Part shown: positions 28,185 through 37,339 of the stretch, piece after piece
How the letters are laid out: every line of letters starts with the position of its first letter
How positions within the stretch are numbered: position 1 is the stretch's first letter
DNA from: DASTBU01 sp035711845
GTDB lineage: Bacteria; Acidobacteriota; Vicinamibacteria; Vicinamibacterales; 2-12-FULL-66-21
Length of the DNA stretch: 61,026 nt
NCBI GenBank assembly: GCA_035711845.1
Contig: DASTBU010000005.1
Location: forward strand, 1-61,026
Reading direction: 5' to 3'
Notes under the pieces: generated by a model
What the model saw: the letters and a program-made list of their open reading frames with translations, nothing else
Database searches by the model: none
Told to the model about the DNA's origin: nothing
Program-made: the position numbers and the translations under genes

Positions 28185-28322
28185 GCGCCTTCTCCTGTTC
28201 GCGTTGTGGTGGAAGCAGAGAGCGTATCAGGTTCCCCGGGGAATTTCGATGGGGTGACCGATGCGCGGCACTACCGAGCACACGATTGCGCGATCGGCGA
28301 TCGCGCTCGAAGGCCCTGAAAA

Positions 28323-29732
28323 TCAGCGTTCGGGCTTCGATCTGAGACCAAAACCCGCGACTTTTCCATCCGGCGCGACGGCGATTCGAACCTGAAACGC
28401 CTGCTTGTCGAATTCGACATCGTAAACACAAACACGGTCGTCACCCAGTTCCTTCGACTCGAGCAGGACCAGTCGCCTGAGCGCTCCGGCCTGGCCGAGC
28501 ATCTCTGCGTATGCTTTGGCCGCATTCGGAAAAAATCCCGCGCGCACGTACGCAAACTCGTCGGGATTGAGCTTCCCCGACGCCGCCTGCTCGAGGAGGC
28601 GGCGAACGCGCGCCTGCATGGCCGGGTCGGAATCGGTGATCGGCGTCAGTTCCGCAGGCTTGAAGGAGGGGTCGAGGATCGCTGCGACGTCATCCGCGAT
28701 CTTCTCCGGATTGGCCTGGGCGAGGTTCGCCAGCACGATGATCGACAGGTCGTCATCCGGAAATCGCGCGATGGCGGTCTTGAACCCCTGCCAGGAGCCG
28801 CCGTGCCGCTCGGTGCGATGGCCGGCCAGATCATCGACCGACCACCCGAAGCCGTAGGGATACGTCTTCCCGCTGTTGAGGGCGACGGGAGTGAAGACCT
28901 GCGCCCAGCTCTCCTGCCGGAGCAACTGCCGCGAGCGCAGCGCCCGGTCCCAGGCAATCATGTCGTGCAGGGAGAGATAGAGCGAGCCGTCAGCCGTCGT
29001 GTTCAGCATCGGCGCAACCCATTCCTGGTTCTTCAGCTCCTTTTCGACGAGGCGATAGCCGGCGGCCCGATGCGGAACGATATCCGCCTCGGTGATGATT
29101 CGCGCCGTCTTCATCCCGAGCGGGCCGAACACGCGCTCGCGCAGAAGATCGCCGTAGAACTGTCCCGACGACTTGTGTATGAGGATGCCGAGCAACACAT
29201 AGCCGGTATTGCTGTAGTTCCAGCGCGCGCCAGGCTCGAACTCGAGCGTCAGGCCGTATGCGAACCGCCGCAGCTCGTCTTCGGTGTAGTCCCGGCGGTA
29301 GTCGATGGTACCGGCCGTGTAGTCGGGAAGCCCGGACGTGTGCGTCAGCAGGTGGCGAATCGTGATCCGGTTCCAGGCGGCAGGCGCATCCGGAAAGAAC
29401 TTCGTGAGCGGATCGGTGAGGGCCAGGCGCCCGTCCTCCACCAGCAGCATGGCGGCCGCCGCGGTGAACTGCTTGCCGACGGAGCCGGACTGGAAGATCG
29501 TCTCGGGGGTCACCGGGACGTCGTGCTCGACGTTGGCCACGCCGTAGCCCCTGGCCATGAGCGTCTTGCCGTTGCGGAGGATGGCCAGGGCGACGCCAGG
29601 GATTCGCTGCCGTGCCATGTGGTCCGTGACGTAGTTGTCAACTGCGGCGAGGTCCTGTCTGGCGACGGCGCTCGCGGACACTGCCAGACAGAGCGCCAGC
29701 AACGCCGCCATGGATCGCATGCTGCGGGACAT
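28323..29732 (-). CDS. Serine hydrolase, class C beta-lactamase/esterase family, secreted
   Basis: 469 residues with signal peptide to about residue 25. Penicillin-binding-fold motifs are intact: SVGK (Ser84-Lys87), YSN (Tyr174-Asn176), and HGG near 311-313 in place of KTG. The last about 110 residues are an extra domain (DDVAAILDPSFKPAELTPI onward). Such proteins act as esterases, D-amino-acid peptidases or beta-lactamases; the substrate cannot be told. The start at 29732 follows the signal peptide; upstream codons are unlikely. Confidence 0.88.
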   Translation of the reverse strand: MSRSMRSMAALLALCLAVSASAVARQDLAAVDNYVTDHMARQRIPGVALAILRNGKTLMARGYGVANVEHDVPVTPETIFQSGSVGKQFTAAAAMLLVEDGRLALTDPLTKFFPDAPAAWNRITIRHLLTHTSGLPDYTAGTIDYRRDYTEDELRRFAYGLTLEFEPGARWNYSNTGYVLLGILIHKSSGQFYGDLLRERVFGPLGMKTARIITEADIVPHRAAGYRLVEKELKNQEWVAPMLNTTADGSLYLSLHDMIAWDRALRSRQLLRQESWAQVFTPVALNSGKTYPYGFGWSVDDLAGHRTERHGGSWQGFKTAIARFPDDDLSIIVLANLAQANPEKIADDVAAILDPSFKPAELTPITDSDPAMQARVRRLLEQAASGKLNPDEFAYVRAGFFPNAAKAYAEMLGQAGALRRLVLLESKELGDDRVCVYDVEFDKQAFQVRIAVAPDGKVAGFGLRSKPER

Positions 29733-29883
29733 GGGTTCTACGGGACCCCCGGATCGTTCGTGAATCGGATGCTGCCTTCGCGGCAACCTGGAGAGTTTAC
29801 GTCAAGTCCGTGGTGCCCGCCTTCGCGCACGAGGATCCCGGCGCTTCCGCGAAGCGGCGCAGCGGCCTCTCGCATCCTCTCGC

Positions 29884-30282
29884 TCAGGCGGAAGAGCCCG
29901 GCCGGTTCGCGTCGGAGAGGGCGCGCGCCATGTGCGTCCTTCCCCAGAGGCGAACATCTTCGACGAGCGGGAGCACCGATCGGCCGTAGCCGGTCAGCGA
30001 ATACTCGACCGGAGCCGGAATCGCGCCCCTCGGCTCGCGATGGACGATCCCGTCACTCATGAGCTCGCGGAGCTGCTGCGTGAGCACCTTCTGAGAGATT
30101 CCCGGCAGAGCCTGCCGAAGAGCGGCAAAGTGCTTCGGCGACTCGGCCAGCCAATACACGATGATCAGCTTCCACTTGCCGCCGAGGGCCGCAAGGGCCG
30201 CTGTCAGCGGACACCCGACCACGGGATTGGAGCGCGCCGGGCGCCGAGCGTTACCTGCAGGTGCCTTCTTGATGCGGTGCAT
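29884..30282 (-). CDS. HxlR family transcriptional regulator
   Basis: A 132-residue winged-helix regulator. HxlR hallmarks: CPLTAALAALGGKWKLIIVY near residue 27, then HFAALRQALPGISQKVLTQQ (recognition helix) and wing REPRGAIPAPVEYSLTGYG. The conserved Cys before the helix is present. It is divergent from a NIPSNAP gene with a 158-base shared region, so it probably controls that gene and itself. Confidence 0.92.
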   Translation of the reverse strand: MHRIKKAPAGNARRPARSNPVVGCPLTAALAALGGKWKLIIVYWLAESPKHFAALRQALPGISQKVLTQQLRELMSDGIVHREPRGAIPAPVEYSLTGYGRSVLPLVEDVRLWGRTHMARALSDANRPGSSA

Positions 30283-30329
30283 GGCTCGGATTAGAGTCGT
30301 TCGAGAGCGCGTTCGGAACCCTCGACTTC

Positions 30330-30377
30330 CAACGTCCAATTTCCGAAACAGCGATGCCTCGAGAGTTGAACGTTGGC
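30330..30377. promoter_or_regulatory. Candidate operator: spaced inverted repeat
   Basis: CCAACGT at 30330-30336 and its exact inverse ACGTTGG at 30371-30377 lie in the divergent HxlR/NIPSNAP gap. The arms are 34 bases apart. The regulatory role is inferred from position only. Confidence 0.3.
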
Positions 30378-30440
30378 AGTTGGGAGTCACCTTTCTGCAT
30401 GAACTCCAGACCAGTTCTCGAGTCCCGGTGGAGGTCACCA

Positions 30441-30791
30441 ATGATAGTAGAAGTCCGAAGCTACCGGATCAAGCCGGGCCGCCGGGAGGAATTCATCAGG
30501 TTCTTCGAGACCCGATCAATCCCCGCGCTGCGCGCGCATGGCATGAGGATCCTCGGGCCCCTGCTCGATCTCGAGAATCCCAACAAGTTTGTCTGGATGC
30601 GGATCTTCCCTTCACTCGACGAGCGTGAGCGGATGCGGACCGCGTTCTACGAAGGCGAGCTCTGGAAGAACGAGCTCGAAGCGATCGCGATGCCCATGCT
30701 CGAGAGTTACGACGTCATCCTGTGCGAAACGACGCCGGCGTGCGTGTTCGATGTGCTAACAGGTTCGACCGAGGAGGCCGTGGCGTCGTAG
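30441..30791 (+). CDS. NIPSNAP family protein
   Basis: A 116-residue dimeric alpha-beta-barrel-like protein: MIVEVRSYRIKPGRREEFIR, then NKFVWMRIFPSLDERER and the C-terminal SYDVILCETTPACV. The start is chosen after GGTGGAGGT. Divergent from the HxlR regulator, a common arrangement for stress-response or small monooxygenase-like genes. Molecular function unknown. Confidence 0.85.
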   Translation: MIVEVRSYRIKPGRREEFIRFFETRSIPALRAHGMRILGPLLDLENPNKFVWMRIFPSLDERERMRTAFYEGELWKNELEAIAMPMLESYDVILCETTPACVFDVLTGSTEEAVAS

Positions 30792-30950
30792 AGCACCCGG
30801 CGGCTTTGTCGGTTCTTTCCACGACGAATCGCTCGCAGGCAATGTCGGGTGGACGGCCGGCTGGACCAGGCAGCCGTTGATTGCCACGGGCGCAAGCGCC
30901 CTGGGAGGACGGTCGCTTCTTCGCTGAGGAACAACCTGCGTCGGTTGCGG

Positions 30951-31076
30951 TCAGAGGGACGAAGCAATCGCGAAGAGGACGAACGCGACCAGGGCGAGCA
31001 TTCCTCCGAGGATCGCGATCAGCAGCCAGAACTGTGGCCACCCCAGGCGAAGCGAACCGTAGGAAGCTCCGGTCAT
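30951..31076 (-). CDS. Small single-pass membrane protein (41 residues)
   Basis: A short ORF with a strong ribosome binding site (GGAGGG, 4 bases before the ATG) and a clear hydrophobic helix FWLLIAILGGMLALVAFVLF. The longer in-frame extension to 31241 looks non-coding. No family recognised. Confidence 0.55.
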   Translation of the reverse strand: MTGASYGSLRLGWPQFWLLIAILGGMLALVAFVLFAIASSL

Positions 31077-31200
31077 CTGACCCTCCGCCGCTACACTGCA
31101 CACTGTGACACCGGAATCAGGCGGATGTTCCTTGGAAAGCGGCCGGTCATACTCGAATGGCAGAGTCCGCAACCTGGCCTTGCGTTTTTGACAGGCATAC

Positions 31201-31572
31201 TCAGAGTAGCGTTTTGACAAACCCATACAACATGGCCGCAAACAAGAGCATCCCGGGAATCGCTGCTATCAGCGTCGCGCGCACCAGCGCTGACGAACGT
31301 TCGTTCCGCTCGCGGGCTGTCACCACGAGCGTGGCCCCCACGGCCGCGAGAAACAGGCTCGCGATGCACGTGAGCAGCAGAGGAACGACGGCAAAGTAGC
31401 TGAGTTTTGTCAGGACTGGTTTCCAGAGTATCCCTTGGATGAGGAGCGCTGCCACGGGAAGCCATGCGACTTGTCGGTACCTCGCAGCGAGACTGAACCG
31501 CCGTGGGAAGGCCATCAGTGCCAACACGAGACCCGCCGCGACGAGGCATCCCATGAGGCCGAGAGTGATCAT
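31201..31572 (-). CDS. Four-helix membrane protein, unknown function
   Basis: 123 residues with about four hydrophobic segments (ITLGLMGCLVAAGLVLALMA, AWLPVAALLIQGILW, FAVVPLLLTCIASLFLAAVG, LIAAIPGMLLFAAMLYGF). No recognised family and no informative partner. Confidence 0.6.
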   Translation of the reverse strand: MITLGLMGCLVAAGLVLALMAFPRRFSLAARYRQVAWLPVAALLIQGILWKPVLTKLSYFAVVPLLLTCIASLFLAAVGATLVVTARERNERSSALVRATLIAAIPGMLLFAAMLYGFVKTLL

Positions 31573-31684
31573 CTGGCTGCAAACCTGTTGCCTGGCACCT
31601 TGCGTCCTTACCGCCAGTCTCTGAAGGGTCGGCTGATCCGCCGAATCCTGCCGGTTGCCGGAATCACTGTCACAGGAGCGTCAC

Positions 31685-31927
31685 TCACGCGGACAGTCTG
31701 GCCCGCACGGCATCGAGCACCTTCCGGGACGATGGGAGCAAGCCCACCGCGGCCAAGGCGCCGCCATCAACCACTGTGTCCCCATCGACCAGGACCTTGA
31801 ATTCGCCATAGCGCCCGCGCACCATCTCGACCTCCGAGCGCAATTCGCGGCGAAGCCGCGCCGCCACCCTGACGGCGTGCAGTCCCGAGATTCAATACGC
31901 GCAGTAGCGAATAGCAATGCGAGCCAT
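31685..31927 (-). CDS. Selenoprotein W-like (Rdx family) with CxxU redox motif, in-frame UGA read as Sec
   Basis: If TGA at 31892-31894 is read as selenocysteine, an 80-residue Rdx/SelW-type thioredoxin-fold protein results. It starts at the ATG at 31927 with GGAG upstream. The N-terminus MARIAIRYCAYU places Cys9 and Sec12 where the family has CxxC/CxxU. The rest fits the family: AARLRRELRSEVEMV, then YGEFKVLVDGDTVVDGG and KVLDAVRARL. Ordinary gene finding would call only the 60-codon part after the UGA. A hairpin follows the UGA at bacterial SECIS spacing. The alternative is a nonsense mutation, but that would have to hit exactly the second redox Cys. Sec machinery is not visible in the window. 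Confidence 0.72.
31860..31894 (-). promoter_or_regulatory. Candidate bacterial SECIS element downstream of the UGA
   Basis: Reading the minus strand, the UGA is followed by 18 bases and then an 8-base loop GUCAGGGU. It is closed by CGCC/GGCG, and the stem continues through a bulged A with GC/GC. The loop starts with GU and the UGA-to-loop distance of 18 bases equals that in E. coli fdhF. Base pairing was judged by eye, not computed. Confidence 0.55.
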
Positions 31928-32034
31928 GTTCATCTCCAAGCGTGTGGTCAGCTCACCGGGAAATCAACTCGCCGAATAGATTGGTCGCGCCTTACCGCCG
32001 CGCCTCTGCGCGTGCGCTCGTATGGATTCGCCGC

Positions 32035-32529
32035 CTACGGCTCCTCCTCAGCACCTGGGAGCGGCGCCTTTTTGGCTGGGGCTGGATGCAGGTCGAAAGG
32101 CCCGTCGCTCTCGACGAAGAACAGACACTCCGAGGCCTCGTCGCACCTCGTGATGTGCCGGTAATTGCCGCCGGGCTGCATCAGGTAGGAGCCGGGACCC
32201 AGTCGAAACTCGGGCTTCCCCTCCGGCGATTGCAGATAGGTGCCCGACACGATCACGAGCTTCATGGTGTGGGTGTGCGTGTGAAGAGGAGCCGTGAATC
32301 CGGCCGGCAGCTTGAAGAACGCGCCGAAGGCGCCCTTCTCATGATTGCCCCACAGGTCGGCGACCTTGACGCCGGGGGCACCGGCGGGATCGAGGTCAAT
32401 CCAAATCAGGTCTGCCGCCGGCTTGGAGACCGGTGCCTGCGCGCCTTCACCGCTGGACGCAACTTGCGCCGCAACCGCAACCGCGAGCACGGACGCCACG
32501 ACAAACGCCAGAACGATTCTCGAGTGCAT
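32035..32529 (-). CDS. Secreted cupin-domain protein
   Basis: 164 residues with a signal peptide (IVLAFVVASVLAVAVAAQ). A single cupin, DUF4437/ChrR-like: motif 1 PLHTHTHTMKLVIVSG supplies metal-binding His residues and GPGSYLMQPGGNYRHITRCD supplies motif 2. A metal-dependent enzyme or sensor role is possible. GAGGAGG precedes the ATG at 32529; the longer frame was rejected. Confidence 0.85.
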   Translation of the reverse strand: MHSRIVLAFVVASVLAVAVAAQVASSGEGAQAPVSKPAADLIWIDLDPAGAPGVKVADLWGNHEKGAFGAFFKLPAGFTAPLHTHTHTMKLVIVSGTYLQSPEGKPEFRLGPGSYLMQPGGNYRHITRCDEASECLFFVESDGPFDLHPAPAKKAPLPGAEEEP

Positions 32530-32671
32530 GGGACCTCCTCGATTGTTCACTACTCGAGCGTACCGTAATCTGCCAAGTGCTGATTTCAGCATGCCTGGAA
32601 ACACTCACCATTCCAGCCATGACGGCGCCATCGCCTCGATCGCCCCTCCTGGTGGGTTGACGCGCGTTCGT

Positions 32672-33196
32672 CTACTCGCTTGCCAGGACCTTCGCGATGA
32701 CCGTGATGGTGTTCCAGTTGCGCGTGATGAGCGGCGCCCCGAAGACCTGATCCAACGCCCCCAGGTAGCCGATGACCTTCATGTGGCGCCGGTACACGCC
32801 GAACACGAACCGCTTCTCCCTTGCCAGGATTTTCATCAGCCACGGGCCGCTCGACGGAAACCGCAGCGGCATCGACGGCGTCGAGCGCGGCCGTCTCGAG
32901 AGGACGCTCACGAAGCGAACGATGTCGGAAGCCAGGCGCCGGCCCGCGTAGGGGTTCCGGGACAAGAGCCCGACAATCTCGCGGCCCCGACAAATGACGA
33001 TCTCGACTTCGAAGGGAAGGCGGCGCGCCAGTTCGGCGCGGAGTTCCGCTCGGGTGATCGGCTGCCTGATGACGAAGGTACCTGTGGCGCCGATGTTGAC
33101 AGCATCGAGGTGCTTCAGTTGTGCGGCAAGGGTACTCGGCCTGAAGGTCCGGTGCCCGCCGACGTTGATGCCTCTCAGAAGAACGACGAGTGCCAC
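32672..33196 (-). CDS. DUF1697 family protein
   Basis: 174 residues starting at GTG (33196) after GGGAGGAG. The start VALVVLLRGINVGGHRTF is the hallmark of DUF1697 (LLRGINVGG), followed by ATGTFVIRQP (cf. SGNvvf) and the C-terminal TRNWNTITVIAKVL (TRNwnTv). A cytoplasmic protein of unknown function. The 81 codons upstream in frame are shadow. Confidence 0.9.
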   Translation of the reverse strand: MALVVLLRGINVGGHRTFRPSTLAAQLKHLDAVNIGATGTFVIRQPITRAELRAELARRLPFEVEIVICRGREIVGLLSRNPYAGRRLASDIVRFVSVLSRRPRSTPSMPLRFPSSGPWLMKILAREKRFVFGVYRRHMKVIGYLGALDQVFGAPLITRNWNTITVIAKVLASE

Positions 33197-33329
33197 GGGT
33201 CTCCTCCCGGCGCATACCAAAACCCCCGCGCTCCCCGTTACGTCCGCCCGCTCATCGGCTGCTCCGCGCGTGATGCTATCACGCCTTCCGCGGGCAGGTC
33301 CGCCGGCAGCCATGACAGAATGCGTAGCG

Positions 33330-34691
33330 ATGCGCGCTGCGCTCGCGATTCTTTTTGCCGGTCTTGCTTCGGCACCGCTCGCGGCCAACTGGCCGCAATG
33401 GCGCGGGCCGCGCGGCCTCGGCGTGTCGGCGGAATCCAACCTGCCGGTAGCCTGGAGCGCGCGCGAGAACCTTGCCTGGACGGCACAGCTTCGCGGCGAT
33501 GGATCCTCATCGCCAGTCGTCTGGAACGATCAGATCCTCGTCACCTCGCAGGTCGGACGCGCGCGTGTCCGGCCCGGCTCGCACCCGATGCTCGCCCGCG
33601 ACGATGCGGCGCTCGCGGGACTGGAGCGGCCGATCGGCGGGCGGCGCGAGGGGGCCGAGCGCAGCGACGGCACCGTCACGCTCGTCGTGGAATCGTTCAA
33701 CCGCGTCGACGGGCGACGGCTCTGGGAACACCGGCTCGACGCCGAGGGACCGTTCCCTGACCTCCATGAGAAGCACAACCTCGCGACCCCGACGATCGCG
33801 ACCGACGGCGAACTGCTGTTCGCCTGGTTCGGCACCGGTCAACTCGTCGCGCTCGACCTGCGCGGCCGTCCGATCTGGACGAGGCACCTTGGCCGCGAAT
33901 ACTCGCCGTTCGACATCAACTGGGGCCACGGCAGCTCGCCCGTGCTCTACAAGGACCTCCTGATCCTGCTCTGCGAGCACAACTCGGCGTCGTATCTGCT
34001 CGCGCTCGACGCCCGAACCGGCACGCAGCGCTGGAAAGCGGATCGCGGCAAGGGCCGCGCGTCGTTCAGTACGCCGCTCGTCGTGCCGGGAGCCGAACGG
34101 GATGAGCTGATCATCAACTCGAGCGATCGCATCGACGCGTACGATCCGGGCACGGGCGAACTGCTGTGGTACGCCGACGCCCCGCGGCAGACACCAATTC
34201 CTTCGGCCGTGTTCCACCAGGGCATCATCTATCTGACGCGCGGGTATCGGAACAGCCCGTACCTGGCGCTCCGGCCGGGCGGCCGCGGCGACGTCTCGCA
34301 GAGCCACGTGCTGTGGCGTGCGCCCGGCGGAGGCTCCTACGTACCCTCGCTGGTGCATTACGAAGGTCTGCTGTACCTGACGAACGACGTGGGCGTGCTG
34401 ACGTGCGCGGAGGCCAGCACCGGCGAGCGCGTGTGGCAGATGCGGCTGGATGGGGTCTTCTTTGCGTCGCCGGTGGCCGCCGACGGCAAGGTCTACTTCG
34501 TGAGCCAGACCGGCGAGACGACCGTGGTCAAGGCCGGCCGCACACCCGAGATTCTGGCGCGCAACGACCTCGGCGAGCGCATCGTCGCATCGCCCGCCAT
34601 CGCGGCGGGGCAGATCTTCCTGCGCAGCGACACCAGGCTGTTTGCCATAGGACCGGCCGGTCGGCCGCGGTCCCCGCGCTCGCAGCGATGA
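33330..34691 (+). CDS. Secreted PQQ-type (BamB-like) beta-propeller protein
   Basis: 453 residues: signal peptide ending near PLAAN, then NWPQWRGPRGLGVS, the typical opening of outer-membrane PQQ-repeat proteins in Acidobacteria and Planctomycetes. Repeats of the type LLALDARTGTQRWKAD, DAYDPGTGELLWYAD and CAEASTGERVWQMRLDG build the propeller. No PQQ dehydrogenase active site was seen, so it is likely a scaffold. An in-frame ATG at 33312 is an alternative start. Confidence 0.88.
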   Translation: MRAALAILFAGLASAPLAANWPQWRGPRGLGVSAESNLPVAWSARENLAWTAQLRGDGSSSPVVWNDQILVTSQVGRARVRPGSHPMLARDDAALAGLERPIGGRREGAERSDGTVTLVVESFNRVDGRRLWEHRLDAEGPFPDLHEKHNLATPTIATDGELLFAWFGTGQLVALDLRGRPIWTRHLGREYSPFDINWGHGSSPVLYKDLLILLCEHNSASYLLALDARTGTQRWKADRGKGRASFSTPLVVPGAERDELIINSSDRIDAYDPGTGELLWYADAPRQTPIPSAVFHQGIIYLTRGYRNSPYLALRPGGRGDVSQSHVLWRAPGGGSYVPSLVHYEGLLYLTNDVGVLTCAEASTGERVWQMRLDGVFFASPVAADGKVYFVSQTGETTVVKAGRTPEILARNDLGERIVASPAIAAGQIFLRSDTRLFAIGPAGRPRSPRSQR

Positions 34692-34982
34692 TTCGAGTTA
34701 TCGCCCTTCCGGAGCTGGGCCGCGCCCCCCCAAGCGAGCGTGGACCGTTGCCTTTGATCGCTCAGCGAGCAGGTCAGCTTCGCCTGCCTCCTCCGGCGCA
34801 TCTCTGGCGCAGTACCGTGAACCGACCCTTCTCGGGGACGAGCACGGCGATCGTACAGGCCGGCACCGCGTCAATCACACCGCGAGGAGGTGGCCGTCGG
34901 CACGGCCTGACGACCCAATCCCCGGTGGCGCCCGTACGGCGAGCTGGCGGGGCGGCGCAGCCTCACTCGATCCACTCGGCCG
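34692..34982. other. Convergent intergenic region without recognised gene
   Basis: 291 bases between two converging genes. Long open frames here run on from neighbours and have no protein-like pattern. No hairpin with a T-tract was found. Confidence 0.4.
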
Positions 34983-35996
34983 TCAGTCTCGTGAGGCATA
35001 CCACTCCAACACTCGTAACGCGCGGAGGGTGTTCCATCGGCTCGGTTGGCCCTCGCCCTCGCCTATCTCGACCGGCATCACGCCGGCATACCGGGTCTCG
35101 AGCGGCCAGCGCCCGTCGACGTCGCACTTCGACGCGACCAGCTCGATCGCCTCAGCCACCCGTTCGTCGGGCGTAACGCCGGCGCTGTGGAGGTATTCGA
35201 GCCCCCGCAGCACGTCGTAGTGCCACCACGTCGGAAAGGCGAAGCGCGTCCATGCGGCGTCCCCCTTGCGATCTCGCTCGATCACCTCGCCGGTCGACCG
35301 CCGCCGGAAGAGTCGGCGCTCGAGGAGGTACTCCTGCCCGCGGAGACGGGCCTCGGTCACCTTCGGGCTCCCTCCCGTCGCTCGTTCGTGCTCGAGCAAA
35401 GCCTCCAGCACGCAGATCGTGGTATTGAACGACGACCGCGTCGAACCGTCCGGCGCCTCGCAGTTCCAGCCGCCGTCGGCCAGCTGCTCGCCGAGCAGCC
35501 GGTCGACGATGCCGCGAACGTCCTGGCCGAAGTAGGCGCCGGCCGTCGCCACCTGTCCGTTGATGCACGGCTCGACCTCACCAGCGAAGAAGACATTGCC
35601 GTCGCACTCCTGCGGACCCGAACCTCGCCACGTCACGTGGTCCCGGACGAGGCTCACCGCGCGCCGCGCCTCCGCGCTCGCGGGATCGAGCCCCAGATGG
35701 CGCAGCAGCCACAGGACGTGCATCGTGGAGTTCCACCCGCGGTTCCATGCCGCGCCGCCCCACCGCCCGTCGGCCCCCTGGAGGGCGAGCAGCCGCGCGC
35801 CCCAGCCCTCGGTGGCAACCCTCGCGCGTTCAACCGCGACGTCATGCGCGGGCGCATCGGTCAGGTCTCGCATCACCTGCCAGCGGATCGAAGGGTCAGA
35901 ATCGAGCAGCCAGCGTATGACCGGTCTCTTTGGCTTCGGCGCCTGCCGCTTGAGTGGGTTGGTCACCGTCTGCTCGTTCCTCCGTACTTTGGCCAT
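34983..35996 (-). CDS. Squalene-cyclase/prenyltransferase-like alpha-toroid protein
   Basis: 337 residues of alpha/alpha-barrel repeats with QW-like signatures: LLALQGADGRWGGAAWNRGW, LLGEQLADGGWNCEAPDGS, CDVDGRWPLETRY. No DXDD catalytic motif of squalene-hopene cyclase is visible, so it is probably a cyclase-like protein without triterpene chemistry. A GTG start (MTNPLKRQ...) after CGGAGG is an alternative to the ATG at 35996. Confidence 0.8.
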   Translation of the reverse strand: MAKVRRNEQTVTNPLKRQAPKPKRPVIRWLLDSDPSIRWQVMRDLTDAPAHDVAVERARVATEGWGARLLALQGADGRWGGAAWNRGWNSTMHVLWLLRHLGLDPASAEARRAVSLVRDHVTWRGSGPQECDGNVFFAGEVEPCINGQVATAGAYFGQDVRGIVDRLLGEQLADGGWNCEAPDGSTRSSFNTTICVLEALLEHERATGGSPKVTEARLRGQEYLLERRLFRRRSTGEVIERDRKGDAAWTRFAFPTWWHYDVLRGLEYLHSAGVTPDERVAEAIELVASKCDVDGRWPLETRYAGVMPVEIGEGEGQPSRWNTLRALRVLEWYASRD

Positions 35997-36062
35997 AAGA
36001 CGCTGTGGGTGGCCAGACGCCAGGCATCAGCGGCGGCGCGAGGCGCCGCCCGCATGCCGTTG

Positions 36063-37130
36063 TCACGCCGCTCCTGATTCAAAGGACGGCCCGTTGCACA
36101 CGAGCACGATCTTGCCCGTCACACCTTCCTTGCCGAGCAGCTCGTGCGCCTGTCTCGCCTCGACCAGAGAACACCGCTGCGCGATGAGTGGGGTGATCTT
36201 CCGCTGTTGCAGGAGGTCGAACAGGGCGGTCAAATCCTGTCGAAACTGCGACGGTCTCAGCCGTTTGCGCCACTGAATGCTGTAGGGCACCACCCGTTTC
36301 CGGCCTGGCAGAAGCCAGCCGGCGGCAATATACAGTGCGAAAATGCGGATTCCGCGCAGCCGTTGACGGCGACCTGAAGAACCTGAGGCCAGCCGGCCGC
36401 CACGGAGCGAGGCGGTGAGACCATAAGCCACCACGGTCCCGCCGGGATGGAGCGCCTTGCGGGAACGCCAGATATGGGTGCCACCGATGCCGTCAAAGAC
36501 AACGTCCACGCCCTCACCGGTGAGGCGGTGAATCTCTTTCACGAAGTCGAGCTGTCGGTAGTCAATGGGAATACCGCCCAGATCGGATACGACCGGCGCG
36601 CCTCGCAATGAGCAGGTCCCGTACATCTCCAGCCCGGCGAGCCGCCCGAGCTGCAAGAGTGCCGAGCCGACGCCACCTGCCGCGCCGTGGATCAGCGCGC
36701 GCTGGCCCAGTGTGACCTTGGCCGAACGATGCAGCATCTGAAACGCCGTGACGTAGTTCAGCACGAGGCTGACAGCTTCGGCGGCATCCAACCCGGGCGG
36801 CACGGGAACCAGTTCATCTTGCGGCAGGCAGACGAACTCTGCGTAGGCGCCGCTGATCGGGAGGGCCGCAACAGTCTGGCCTGATGTGACTCCCGAGACG
36901 CTGTCGCCGAGCCGATCGACCACACCGACCAGATCCCAGCCAGGCGTGAAGGGCAGCGGCGGTGTCTCGGGATGTATCCCCTCGCGCATCATGAGGTCGG
37001 GCAGGCAGACGCCCGCGGCCAGAACTCTCACCCGCACTTCGCGGCGCTTGGGCTCGGGACACTCTTCTTCGAGCACCTGAAGCGCCTCGGGCCCGCCGTA
37101 GTGGTCAACGATGATGCGCCTGTGCTTCAC
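36063..37130 (-). CDS. Zinc-independent MDR oxidoreductase (quinone reductase-like)
   Basis: 355 residues, medium-chain dehydrogenase/reductase fold. The GroES-like N-terminus (VRVLAAGVCLPDLMMREG, PFTPGWDLVGVVDRLG) lacks the zinc Cys/His set; the Rossmann motif is HGAAGGVGSALLQLGRL near residue 148. An NAD(P)H-dependent quinone or enone reductase is the likely class. Its 5' end lies 38 bases from the first attC-like element. Confidence 0.85.
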   Translation of the reverse strand: MKHRRIIVDHYGGPEALQVLEEECPEPKRREVRVRVLAAGVCLPDLMMREGIHPETPPLPFTPGWDLVGVVDRLGDSVSGVTSGQTVAALPISGAYAEFVCLPQDELVPVPPGLDAAEAVSLVLNYVTAFQMLHRSAKVTLGQRALIHGAAGGVGSALLQLGRLAGLEMYGTCSLRGAPVVSDLGGIPIDYRQLDFVKEIHRLTGEGVDVVFDGIGGTHIWRSRKALHPGGTVVAYGLTASLRGGRLASGSSGRRQRLRGIRIFALYIAAGWLLPGRKRVVPYSIQWRKRLRPSQFRQDLTALFDLLQQRKITPLIAQRCSLVEARQAHELLGKEGVTGKIVLVCNGPSFESGAA

Positions 37131-37167
37131 GTACGTTTGCGCGCTTGCCGGGCGCTCTGTTTGTGCG

Positions 37168-37260
37168 GCGTAACGACTTGCCGCTCAGCCGCGAGCGGCG
37201 AACGTGGTTTTCACTCGACCGCGCCCTGCCCGCCCGCTCGTCGGCTGGAGCGGCTTGGGA
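37168..37260 (-). other. attC-like site, degenerate
   Basis: Left box GCGTAAC (37168-37174); inner arms GCCGCTCAGCCGCGAGCGGC and GTCGGCTGGAGCGGC match other sites of the array, but the right box is decayed (CTTGGGA). Confidence 0.55.
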
Positions 37261-37339
37261 AGCAGCGACCCGCTCGGGACCAAACCATCACGGGTCGCGA
37301 GAGAACGTGATGCCTTGTCCACCGGGATCACGAAAGGCC

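Noticed and set aside
31685..31867. 60-residue ORF as a complete protein
   Set aside because: Its start lacks a ribosome binding site and the fold lacks its redox motif; reading through the UGA supplies both.
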